From assembly GCA_003170275.1 (NCBI GenBank), contig PNAM01000096.1, positions 42,131-106,130 on the forward strand: 64,000 nt of DNA. The letters run 5' to 3'. The stretch's first letter is position 1, and each line of letters begins with the position of its first letter. Source of the DNA: Myxococcales bacterium. GTDB taxonomy: Bacteria; Myxococcota_A; Polyangia; Palsa-1104. The notes under the pieces are model-generated. The model worked only from the letters and a program-made list of their open reading frames with translations. It searched no databases and was not told where the DNA came from. Positions 1 through 8,114 of this stretch are shown one piece after another. A program made the translations under genes and the position numbers.

Positions 1-3000
1 ACACCGATGATGTTTTGCTCCGCCATGTTCGTCGGATCGGGCTGGTACCACGCGGGGTCGGCCAGGTCGGCCCAGATGCCCGAGCTCGCGCCGCCCATCA
101 TGCCGTCGCCCTTCCAGTGCCAAAAGAAGACCTTGGTCCCCTGGGTGATGATCGCGTCTTGTGGGATCGCGTCGATCGTGGTGCACCCTGCCCCCATCGA
201 GCGGCAGGCGTAGTCGGTCCAGGCGAGCGTGGTGATGCGGCCGCCGCTCACCCAGCCGGTGAAGGGTAAAGGCGGCCAGCCCAGGACCGTCGGATTGGTG
301 AACGTGCACCCCGACCCGGAACCCGAGCAGTCGGCGTTGATGCGGAACAGATCGCCATTGTTGGGCCAGTTGGCGTACAGCATGCCGAGCCACGAGGTCC
401 CCTCCTGGACGCCGGTCTCGAGCATGACGGGGCCGACCACACCCTCGTTGTAGATCCTATTGTTGTACGGGCAGTTCCCGCCCGGACAGCTGCTCGATCC
501 GAACACGTCCCCGGTGCTCTGGGAGTCGTCGATGTTGTTGCCGGACGCCGTGACCTGGATGTTGTCGACGTACGCAGTGGTCGGATCGCCCGGGCAGCCG
601 TCGTCGTGGACCATGAATTCGAGCGTGCCGGTTACCCCGGCCAGGTCGCTGACGTCTGCCGACGCTGACTCCCACGTCCCGTCGCCGAGCGTGTTGGCCA
701 GGAGCGTCTTGGATCCGAAGAACGGGAAGCTGCCGTAGTTGAACACCGCATGGAAGTTGTCGAAGGTGATGCTGTCGTTGCTCACGACCTTATACGCGAA
801 GTCGATGGTCGTCGCACCGTCCGGAATCTTGATGTTCGTCTGGTAGATGTAGTTGTTGTTGGGGGTGCCGCAGCTGCTCAAGGTGCTGTTGAGGCGCGCG
901 CACTGCGTGCCCGCACCCACGGAGCAGCCCGACGACTGAACGGCGGTGCTGCCTACCGAGGTCCAGTTGGTGAAGCCGCTCTCGAAGCTCGGGTTCTTGA
1001 CCAGGTTGGTCGTATCGCCCGGGACCACCAGGAACATGCCCGGCTGCGGGTTGCCGCCGGCCGGGTAGTTGATTCGCGTACCGGCGATCGCCCAATTGGC
1101 GTCGTAGACGAACGACTCGTCGGTGACCCACATCGGCCAGACGCCGTGGAACGGGTAGACCGGCGGAGCGCCGAATATTGCGCAGTCACAGGCGGCCTCG
1201 GTCCACGTCGACACGCGCCAGGGGGCGTTCGGATCGACGAGCGCGATGCCGTTGTTGAACCCGGGTCCGATGACCGGGCCGAAGAAGCCGCACGTGCCAC
1301 TGCAGGCCGGGCCGGTGTTGGTCGTGTTGTAGGTCGAGAACGCCAGGCCGCAGCGCGTTCCGTCGGCGCCGCCCGTGAGCGTCCGCAGCGTCGGAAACGC
1401 GATGTTGTCGGCGCCCATGAGCGAGGTGGCGAGGTTGTTGAGCTGCGCTTCAGTGGGCGCGGTCGGGCTGCAGTAGAAGGTCTCGTCGCGCACGCAGATG
1501 CCCTGCACGCACTTGTCGACGCCGGCCGGCGTAGTGGCGCCGAAGCGGCTCGCCGCGCAGGCGTTCCCGCAGGAGCCGCAGTTCGAGCGATCGTTCATGA
1601 TGTCGACGCACTTGGCTCCGCCGCAGCAGTACGTGCCATTGGGACAGGCGCCCTTTTGCCCGGCGGTGTTGCACGAGGCAGGGGAGCACGTCGAGTCGGT
1701 GGTGTTGAAGACGCATTGCCCCGCCTGGCAGTGGCCGTCTGCGCCGCCCGGGCAGAAGCCACCCGACGGCGAATCACAGCCGCAGCTGACACCGTCGTTG
1801 CAGGAGGTGCCGTTGGCGACCACCTGCGGGTTGCAGTTGCCGGTGATGGGGTTGCAGACGTAGGTGACGCACGGGGTGTTGGCCGGGCACTGGCACGACA
1901 CCTTCGGCCCGGGCGCGCCCGGCGGGAGGATGCTGGTGCCAGGGCCGCCGCTGAGCGGCCACGGCACGCAGTAGGTCTTGAAGTTCTGGGCGCCGGTGCC
2001 GGCGGTGTTGATCGACGTCGCCACCCGCATGCGGTCGAGATCGACCGACGAGGTGGTGGCGACATCGAGCGCCGGATCGTAGACCGTGTCGGTCCCGCCG
2101 GCCGCGGCCGTGTACTGCTCGTCGGTGCCGGTGATCAGGTTGAGCTGGTGCAGCTGCCCGTTGTTCAGCCCGACGTAGACCTTGCCGGCGAGATTCGAGA
2201 GGACCGGCGCGCTCATCACCTTGGCGCCGCCCGTCGGCGTATAGGTCCAGGAGAGGCCGGGGGCGCCGCCGTTGTCGGTCACCGAGTGCAGCACGCCGGC
2301 GGAGTCGCCGACCATCACCACGGTGTTCATGCCGCCTGTCAGGCGCGGCTCGGGCCATGGGCTGCGGTTGATCGATCCGCCCGCGATGATCGGCGTGGTC
2401 CAGATGGTGCTGCCGTCGACGGCGCTGTGCACGCGCAGCGTGCCGGTCTGCGTACCGAGGTACAGCCGGTTGCCGCGCAGCTCGGGGCGCGTGATGAGCG
2501 AGTCCGCGTTCACCGACCAGGAGAGCGTGCCGTTGACCGTCGAGATGGCCCACAGCGACGCCTGCGGGTGTGAGATCGGGACCTGGGTGCCGCAGTAGAT
2601 GAGATCGTTGGTGTAGTCGATCGAGCAGCCCTCCGAGCCGTAGGACATGGGATAGGTGCCGGCGAGGTTGAAGGTCCAGGCGACGGTGCAGTTCGAGCCG
2701 TGCAGCGCGTAGACCTTGTTCGCCGTGGTGTCCGAGCACATGTGCTTGGTGATGACGAAGACCAGGTCGTCGTTCCACGTGGTCTGGAAGCTCCCGCCCG
2801 GGGTCGAGTAGGCATTGAGCTGCACCGTCGGCGAGCCGACGATCGTGTCCGAGCTGCAGGTGGCGCCGCGTCCGAGGAGCGGCGAGGTGCACTGCAACGT
2901 CGGGGTCCCCGGTGCATTGCTGTCGAAGTCATAGCGCCGCACCTTGGCGTCGGCGCCGGCGATGAAGATGGAGGTCTTGGTGCCGTTGTTCTTGAGCGGT

Positions 3001-3284
3001 ACCGGAATCGGGACGTTGCTGATGGTCGCCGGCGACGGCGTGACCGAGTACTTGGTCGCCGCGTTGGTGTTGTCGACGATGTACATCGTCTTGTCCTGGG
3101 CGGTGTAGCTGAACGACTTGCCCTTCGGGTTCCAGGAGGTGTCGCTGATCGCCGACGTGGCGCTGCCGCCTGCTGCATTGAGCTGCGTGTGATCGATCGC
3201 GTTGAGGCTGCACTGAGCCTCGGCGCGACCCGCGGCCCACCCCAAGACCCCGAAGCACGCGGCGAGAGCCAAGGACCTTGTCAC
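1..3284 (-). CDS. Large secreted PQQ-like propeller / Cys-rich protein, 3' end outside window
   Basis: The frame is open from a GTG at 3284 to the left edge (about 1094 codons), with GGAGG at 3291-3295 six bases upstream. The N-terminus is a Sec signal peptide ending near ..RAEAQ, so the product is exported. Residues ~30-430 contain repeated segments of the form 'LYLGTQTGTLRV' and 'VYVGLNNGQLHQL', typical of PQQ-like beta-propeller blades. Residues ~460-615 are Cys-rich, including a CGSCGNAC-type knot around 565. Residues ~760-890, starting at 'NPSFESGFTNW', resemble a carbohydrate-binding jelly-roll module. The C-terminus is missing. Function is unknown; a cell-surface binding or adhesion role is inferred only from the architecture. 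The product of 5207-6673 has a similar propeller. Confidence 0.85.
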   Translation of the reverse strand, partial: MTRSLALAACFGVLGWAAGRAEAQCSLNAIDHTQLNAAGGSATSAISDTSWNPKGKSFSYTAQDKTMYIVDNTNAATKYSVTPSPATISNVPIPVPLKNNGTKTSIFIAGADAKVRRYDFDSNAPGTPTLQCTSPLLGRGATCSSDTIVGSPTVQLNAYSTPGGSFQTTWNDDLVFVITKHMCSDTTANKVYALHGSNCTVAWTFNLAGTYPMSYGSEGCSIDYTNDLIYCGTQVPISHPQASLWAISTVNGTLSWSVNADSLITRPELRGNRLYLGTQTGTLRVHSAVDGSTIWTTPIIAGGSINRSPWPEPRLTGGMNTVVMVGDSAGVLHSVTDNGGAPGLSWTYTPTGGAKVMSAPVLSNLAGKVYVGLNNGQLHQLNLITGTDEQYTAAAGGTDTVYDPALDVATTSSVDLDRMRVATSINTAGTGAQNFKTYCVPWPLSGGPGTSILPPGAPGPKVSCQCPANTPCVTYVCNPITGNCNPQVVANGTSCNDGVSCGCDSPSGGFCPGGADGHCQAGQCVFNTTDSTCSPASCNTAGQKGACPNGTYCCGGAKCVDIMNDRSNCGSCGNACAASRFGATTPAGVDKCVQGICVRDETFYCSPTAPTEAQLNNLATSLMGADNIAFPTLRTLTGGADGTRCGLAFSTYNTTNTGPACSGTCGFFGPVIGPGFNNGIALVDPNAPWRVSTWTEAACDCAIFGAPPVYPFHGVWPMWVTDESFVYDANWAIAGTRINYPAGGNPQPGMFLVVPGDTTNLVKNPSFESGFTNWTSVGSTAVQSSGCSVGAGTQCARLNSTLSSCGTPNNNYIYQTNIKIPDGATTIDFAYKVVSNDSITFDNFHAVFNYGSFPFFGSKTLLANTLGDGTWESASADVSDLAGVTGTLEFMVHDDGCPGDPTTAYVDNIQVTASGNNIDDSQSTGDVFGSSSCPGGNCPYNNRIYNEGVVGPVMLETGVQEGTSWLGMLYANWPNNGDLFRINADCSGSGSGCTFTNPTVLGWPPLPFTGWVSGGRITTLAWTDYACRSMGAGCTTIDAIPQDAIITQGTKVFFWHWKGDGMMGGASSGIWADLADPAWYQPDPTNMAEQNIIG

Positions 3285-3684
3285 GTAAGACCTCCGGCGG
3301 CGAGACTGCATAAAGGTTGTATTGCGCAAAGCTTCGCCTCCCACGAACCATCCATTGTAGCCCCTTTGACGTCGCACCGGTGCAGAAAAGCTCGGATCCG
3401 GCGCCGCCGAATCAGCCGGTGGTCGATCCAGCGCCGCGCGTGCGGCGTCCCTACGAGCAGCCGCAGATCATCTGGTGAGAGGCCTACGAGCCGATGGGCC
3501 TCGGCATTTCGTGCGCGAAGTTTCCCGGTCTTCATCTCACCCGAAGCCCAGAGCAATCGCCGTACCGAACCCATAGCCCTGCGAATCCGTGGTTTCTCGA
3601 CGAGAATGGGCCGCCGCGGGTGGCACGTGCCAGGCACAGTGTGCCGCATTTGGTGTGGGCGGGGGTGCGACCGCGCCCACGCGA
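3285..3684. other. 400-bp intergenic region with paired palindromes
   Basis: This is the only stretch over 300 bases without a convincing gene. It holds the ribosome binding site of the minus-strand gene starting at 3284, a possible -10 (TACAAT, minus strand, 3358-3353) and two adjacent palindromes at 3621-3645. Open frames cross it in several phases, but none has a start, ribosome site or recognisable domain. Its sequence looks like decayed or repeat-type DNA, but this cannot be settled from one copy. Confidence 0.5.
3621..3645. repeat. Two adjacent palindromes (REP-like)
   Basis: TGGCACGTGCCA (3621-3632) is a perfect 12-bp palindrome. It is followed at once by GGCACAGTGTGCC (3633-3645), a 13-bp palindrome with one central base. 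Both share the core GGCAC/GTGCC, so alternative hairpins can form. The position, 39 bp beyond the stop of the lipoprotein gene at 3685 on the minus strand, fits a REP-type element or a transcription end. No transposase was seen. Confidence 0.5.
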
Positions 3685-4251
3685 TCAGCGGCGCTTTCGC
3701 GCCTTCTTGCGGACCGGCGCGGCCGGCTCGATCGGCGGCGGCGTCTCGTCCGGCTCGACGGACGGAGTGGTCACCGGCGTGGCGGCTTGCGGCGGTGGTG
3801 GGGGCGGCGCCGACAGTCCGCTCGACGAGCGCTCGAGCGCCCACACCACGCTCTTCGTGATCAGCTTCTCGGTCTCGAGCGAAACGTTCGAGGACAGCCC
3901 GTCGGCCTTGAACTCGCGCGTCTCCTTGACCAGCTCTTCGCCGCCGGCGCCGACGGTGAGCAGCTGCACCTTCCAGCTGCAATCGGTGCCCGCCAGGATC
4001 GCGCGCTCCTGCTTGAGCTTGCCGCCGATGGTCACGCGCGCGTCGCCGCCGGTGGACACGCGGCGCACGCTGCGGTTGCCCGAGAGCAGCCAGCGCAGCG
4101 CGTCCTCGACGGTGTCGCGCTCGTCACCCTGGACCTTGATCTCGACCGACATGGGCCGCTGCACGCCGCTGAGCTGCGGCGCGGGCCCGGCGCCGATGTA
4201 GCCGCCGCATGCGGACAGCGTGACGAGCGCAGGGACCAGCAGGCGGACCAT
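3685..4251 (-). CDS. Predicted outer-membrane or periplasmic lipoprotein, unknown function
   Basis: 188 residues. The N-terminus MVRLLVPALVTLSAC is a lipoprotein signal peptide with lipobox LSAC (Cys15). The mature part has a compact mixed region (~30-130) followed by a long Pro-rich segment (~145-175) and a basic KKARKRR end, suggesting a spacer or cell-wall-spanning tail. No known domain is recognised. It starts nine bases after the stop of the upstream JAMM-like gene, so the two are probably co-expressed. No Shine-Dalgarno is visible, and a TAAGAT hexamer ends six bases before the ATG. Confidence 0.75.
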   Translation of the reverse strand: MVRLLVPALVTLSACGGYIGAGPAPQLSGVQRPMSVEIKVQGDERDTVEDALRWLLSGNRSVRRVSTGGDARVTIGGKLKQERAILAGTDCSWKVQLLTVGAGGEELVKETREFKADGLSSNVSLETEKLITKSVVWALERSSSGLSAPPPPPPQAATPVTTPSVEPDETPPPIEPAAPVRKKARKRR

Positions 4252-4260
4252 CGACCGATC

Positions 4261-5136
4261 TTAGTCGATCTCGTCGGCCGGGCGCTCCTCGAAGTAGCGC
4301 GTGAACAGGTAGAAGCGGCTGCCCGTCAGGCGCAGCTCGTCGAGCGGGCACTCGGCGTCGGTCTCGCACTGCTGGCGCAGCTCCTCGAGGCGCTCGCGAT
4401 CGTGCGCGTACACGTTCCAGTCGCCGTCGCGCGGCTCGACGATGTCGAACAGCCAGTCCAGATCGCCCGCCGGGCGGTTGCCCCGCAGCGCGCCCACCTG
4501 GCCGTGAAAATCGACGTAGCCGAAGCGGATGTAGTGCAGGTCGGTGGTCGACAAGATGCCCTGCTCGAGGTCGCCTTCGGGGTGCGTGTGGTAGGTGCCG
4601 ATGAGCTGCTCGCGCGGCAACAGCGCGCCCAGGTCCGCGTCGGTCAGGCTGACCGTGTCGCGCGTGAAGCGGAACGGCGGCACCACCACGCGCGTGACGT
4701 CGACGTCGTTGCCGCCCGGCATGCGTCGCCCGAGCACGAACGCCGCCATCTCACCGAGGCCGCGTCGTCCCATCCCCTGTGCGACGGAGATCTGCTTGAG
4801 GCGCCGGAGCTGGCACACCGCGCGCGCCCCGAATCGCACGCGCGACAGCCGGCCGGCGAGCAGCACCGAGAAGCTGCGCGGCAGCGCCTTACACTCGCGC
4901 TCGTCGAAGCCGGGCGTGCCCACCTCGCTCAGCGCCACCTTGAGCACCGCTGCGTTGGCCATCGCGTCGTCGGGATCGAGGCGGGGGATGCCGGGCGAGA
5001 CCTCGCCGCGGGTCAGGCCGCGCGCCAGCGGGTTGTGGATCCGCTCGCCGTTTTCCTGGCGCAGCTGCACCGCGCCGAGGATGGACAGGAACGCGGCCAG
5101 GTACAGCGAGATGACCACGTGCGGCGATGAAGGCAT
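4261..5136 (-). CDS. Membrane-anchored JAMM/MPN-like metalloprotease
   Basis: 291 residues with one hydrophobic N-terminal segment (residues ~7-22), so probably anchored with the catalytic part outside the cytoplasm. Residues ~125-200 carry a JAMM/MPN-type signature: Glu129 in 'LGEMAAFVLG', His183-x-His185-Pro, and Ser196-x-x-Asp199. The canonical motif is HxH-x7-S-x2-D; here ten residues separate His185 from Ser196, so the loop is three residues longer. Family members are zinc isopeptidases or peptidases acting on ubiquitin-like or cell-wall substrates. Activity and substrate are inferred, not shown. A lipoprotein gene follows after 9 nt. A TAGAAC hexamer lies 8 nt before the ATG. Confidence 0.7.
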   Translation of the reverse strand: MPSSPHVVISLYLAAFLSILGAVQLRQENGERIHNPLARGLTRGEVSPGIPRLDPDDAMANAAVLKVALSEVGTPGFDERECKALPRSFSVLLAGRLSRVRFGARAVCQLRRLKQISVAQGMGRRGLGEMAAFVLGRRMPGGNDVDVTRVVVPPFRFTRDTVSLTDADLGALLPREQLIGTYHTHPEGDLEQGILSTTDLHYIRFGYVDFHGQVGALRGNRPAGDLDWLFDIVEPRDGDWNVYAHDRERLEELRQQCETDAECPLDELRLTGSRFYLFTRYFEERPADEID

Positions 5137-5206
5137 CGGTTTTCGTTCTACGCTGGGAGAAGCAGGATTCTACCCGGGAGGATAACTGGCTGGAAGGACG
5201 AGAGAA

Positions 5207-6673
5207 TTAGTAGGCGCGGGTAATCTGGACCAGGTTTCCGCTGGCCGACCCGGAGGCGCCGAAGTAGATATTGCCGGTGCTCAGCGTCGTCGAGTCGTAG
5301 GTCAGGTAGTCGATGACGCAGGTGGTGTCGATGCTCGAGCCGTACTGCGGGCTGGCTGCCGGGGCGGCGAACACGGTCGTGCTGCCGTCGAGGACGAAGC
5401 GATCCATGAAGCCGCCGCCGTCGCCGATGAACAGGTTGCCGTTGAACAACGTCGGCGAGGAGCGCGGGTGGGTGACGTCACCGGTGCCGACGGTCGGCTG
5501 CGACAGGATCGTCGACCCCGCGGTGATCGGGTAGGCGATCTTGAACAGCTGGTTGTCGAAACCGACGTAGGCGAACGGCGGGGTCGAGTCCAGGTCGACG
5601 CTCGGCGACGACCACACCGCGCCGGGGTGGCCGGTGAGGAAGGGGAGCGTCGCCGTGATCGCTCCCAGGGGGCTGAGCTCGAACATCCGCTGGTTGGCGG
5701 CGGCGATCACCACCTCGCGTCCCATGTCGAACCACGGCGTGGCGTAGACCGCATCGTCGGCGCCGCAGGTGCCGGGGCACAGGTTGGTGGTCGAGAGCAC
5801 CGCGCCGCTGGTCGCGTCGACGCGCAAGAGCTGGCCGGCGTCGTTGCCCAGCCAAACCACGCCGTTCCACACCACCGGGAAGGTATGAAGCGCCGACGCG
5901 GTGAGCAGACGCGGAAAGCCGGCGATCGCCGTCCCGCTATCGCCGTCCATCGCGTACAGGTTTCCTGACGTGTCCCCGATGTAGAGCAGGTTGGTCGCGA
6001 AATCGACCCAGAAGCCAGTGTGCACGAAGCTCTTGCCCGTCGAGTGGACCCACCTGGGCGTGACGGTGGTCGGGACGTCGCTGCAGGTGGCCAGGTTGGG
6101 GATCGCGTACATGAAACCGTTGGCCGTTGCGACGTAGAACGTCTGGCCGTCGAGCGAGAGCGTGATGAAGCTGTTGTCGACGGATCCAGCGAGCGGCGTT
6201 TCGCCGCACACGTCGGGCGGCGCGTCGGCCGGCTTGTAAAGGTTGTAGTAGCTGCGCGCCACCCAGCCGCTGCCTGTGTTGACCACCGCGTAGAGCCGGT
6301 CGTCGGCGTCGCTCAGCATCGGGTAGTTGGGAATGAACAGCGCGGGCGTGGTGTCGACGCCGCTGGCGAAGGACATGTTCCAGTCCAACTTTCCGAGCGG
6401 CGCCGGCGCGGGCGCTGGATCGGGCATCGCGGGCGCCGGCGCCACGCCGGGGCTGCGGTAGACGTTCACGGTGCTGTGCACATGCGGCCGCAGCGCTGCG
6501 GCGATCGCGACGAACCGTTCACGCACGCCGGGCGGCAGGATGAGCGGATCGAGACCACCGAAGCGCTGCCTGGTCTGATCGACGGCGAGCCCGCCGGACT
6601 TGGTCGGAGCCGGCGGCGAGCTGCACGCGCCCAGGGCGAGAAGGCTGGTCAGAAGGACATGATGTTTGCGCAT
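5207..6673 (-). CDS. PQQ-like beta-propeller lipoprotein
   Basis: 488 residues from ATG 6673. This start gives a lipoprotein signal MRKHHVLLTSLLALGAC (Cys17), whereas earlier in-frame starts would add a non-signal extension. The mature protein contains repeated propeller-blade segments such as 'NLLYIGDTSGNLYAMDGDSG' and 'GVVWLGNDAGQLLRVDATSG', a pattern seen in PQQ-like propellers. No enzyme residues are evident. It is the last gene of a four-gene minus-strand operon, 37 nt after the preceding stop at 6711. It is probably a surface-exposed binding or scaffold protein. Confidence 0.8.
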   Translation of the reverse strand: MRKHHVLLTSLLALGACSSPPAPTKSGGLAVDQTRQRFGGLDPLILPPGVRERFVAIAAALRPHVHSTVNVYRSPGVAPAPAMPDPAPAPAPLGKLDWNMSFASGVDTTPALFIPNYPMLSDADDRLYAVVNTGSGWVARSYYNLYKPADAPPDVCGETPLAGSVDNSFITLSLDGQTFYVATANGFMYAIPNLATCSDVPTTVTPRWVHSTGKSFVHTGFWVDFATNLLYIGDTSGNLYAMDGDSGTAIAGFPRLLTASALHTFPVVWNGVVWLGNDAGQLLRVDATSGAVLSTTNLCPGTCGADDAVYATPWFDMGREVVIAAANQRMFELSPLGAITATLPFLTGHPGAVWSSPSVDLDSTPPFAYVGFDNQLFKIAYPITAGSTILSQPTVGTGDVTHPRSSPTLFNGNLFIGDGGGFMDRFVLDGSTTVFAAPAASPQYGSSIDTTCVIDYLTYDSTTLSTGNIYFGASGSASGNLVQITRAY

Positions 6674-6710
6674 GCCAGTCCATCGGCGGACCTGCACGCG
6701 CCTTGAGCGG

Positions 6711-8114
6711 CTAAAGCGACAATCGCACCAGGCCGCCGCGCGTGCCCACCCACACCCGACCACCCTCGGCGACCAGCGCCGTCACGTCGTCGGAGGGGAG
6801 GGCCACGCGCTGCCCGTCGACCAGCAGGCCGTCGCCGAGCGTCATCACCGCCAGGCGCGCGCCGATGCGGGCGATCCCGTTCGGGTTGATCCACGCCTTG
6901 GCGAGACCCGGCTCGATCCGGCCGTGCCCGTCGGGAGCGAGGCGCGCCACGCCGGCGTCGTAGGTTCCGGCGAGCACGTCGTTGCCGTCGGGCAATAGCG
7001 CGGTCACCCAGTTGTGCGGCAGCGCGCCCGAAGCTTGCGTGTAGAGCGTGGCGCCGCTCGCGCCCAGACGCACCACGCCTTCGGCGGTGCCGGCCCACAG
7101 CGCGCCGTCGGCGGTCTCGGCGACCGCGTAGGCCAGGCGCGACGGCAGGCCGTTTCGCTCGTCGAGGACGCGCATGCCGTCGCCGTAGCCGTCGGATGAC
7201 AGGCCGACCACGCCCTGTCCCGTAGCCAGCCACAAGGTGTGCCCGCGGCCGCCGGCGAGGCCGTTGACGTGCTCCGAGGCGAGGCCGAGCTCGAGACGCT
7301 CGGCACGATCTTCCGCGCGCAGGCGGTAGAGGCCCTTGGGCGTGCCGATGAACAGCGTCTGACCATCGGAGTAGAGCGCGTTGATGAACGCGGGCACGCC
7401 GGCTACCGAGGTGAAGCGCCCATCGGCGCCGCGCCGGCTCAGCCCGCGATCGAAGGTGCCGGCGTAGAGCGCGCCGAGGTGGGTGGCGAGCGCGGTGATG
7501 TGGCCCGACGCCAGGCCCGAGCTGGGCGCAGCGGGTTGCGCGCAGGCCGGGCCGGGCAGGCGCGCCTCGACGCCCGCGCGGGTCTCGACGAAGCAGCCGG
7601 CGTACACGCCGCGGACCAGCCGCACGGCTCCCGACGGCGCGATGCGCCACCAGCCGTACGGCCCGGCGCCGGCGTGCACGCTGCCGTCGCGCGCGGCCCA
7701 CAGCGCGGTCAGCTCGCGCCTGCGCAGCACCGCGTGCGTCGAGCGATGCGCGCCGCTCGCGTCGACGTACCACAAGCCGGTGGCGGCGGTGCCCACCCAC
7801 AGTCGATCGTCGCGCGCGGCCAGCGCCCGCACCGCATCTCCAGGAAGGCCGCGCACCGTCGAGAAATGCGCGCCGTCCCACACGAACACGCCGGCCGAGC
7901 GAAAGGCGACGGTCAGCTGCCCGCGCCACACCGCCAGCGCGGTCGGGTTCGGATCGGGCAGCCCGTTGCACCAGGTGAGCGACTGCTTGCCGATGCGCAG
8001 CTCGCCGGCGCGCGCGGTGACCTGCGTTCCGTCGGGGAGCACGGTCCGCGCGAGCGCCGGTCCTTCGGGCACCAGGCACTCGGCGGCCGCCAGGAGGAGC
8101 GCCAGCCCGAGCAT
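6711..8114 (-). CDS. Exported beta-propeller protein (two-component-regulator-propeller-like)
   Basis: 467 residues from ATG 8114, which overlaps the upstream stop (TGATG), so translation is probably coupled. MLGLALLLAAAEC is a signal sequence, possibly a lipobox ending in Cys13. The rest is made of repeats of the type 'DDRLWVGTAATGLWYVDASG' and 'DGALWAGTAEGVVRLGASG', the W-x-G-T signature of Reg_prop propeller blades. Unlike hybrid sensor kinases with this fold, no membrane anchor or kinase follows. Ligand unknown. Confidence 0.8.
   Translation of the reverse strand: MLGLALLLAAAECLVPEGPALARTVLPDGTQVTARAGELRIGKQSLTWCNGLPDPNPTALAVWRGQLTVAFRSAGVFVWDGAHFSTVRGLPGDAVRALAARDDRLWVGTAATGLWYVDASGAHRSTHAVLRRRELTALWAARDGSVHAGAGPYGWWRIAPSGAVRLVRGVYAGCFVETRAGVEARLPGPACAQPAAPSSGLASGHITALATHLGALYAGTFDRGLSRRGADGRFTSVAGVPAFINALYSDGQTLFIGTPKGLYRLRAEDRAERLELGLASEHVNGLAGGRGHTLWLATGQGVVGLSSDGYGDGMRVLDERNGLPSRLAYAVAETADGALWAGTAEGVVRLGASGATLYTQASGALPHNWVTALLPDGNDVLAGTYDAGVARLAPDGHGRIEPGLAKAWINPNGIARIGARLAVMTLGDGLLVDGQRVALPSDDVTALVAEGGRVWVGTRGGLVRLSL

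Noticed and set aside
750..2573. A 607-codon open frame on the plus strand
   Set aside because: It lies antisense to the secreted propeller protein, is made of Arg/Ala/Val/Gly-rich sequence with no domain, and is explained by the codon bias of the real gene at high GC.
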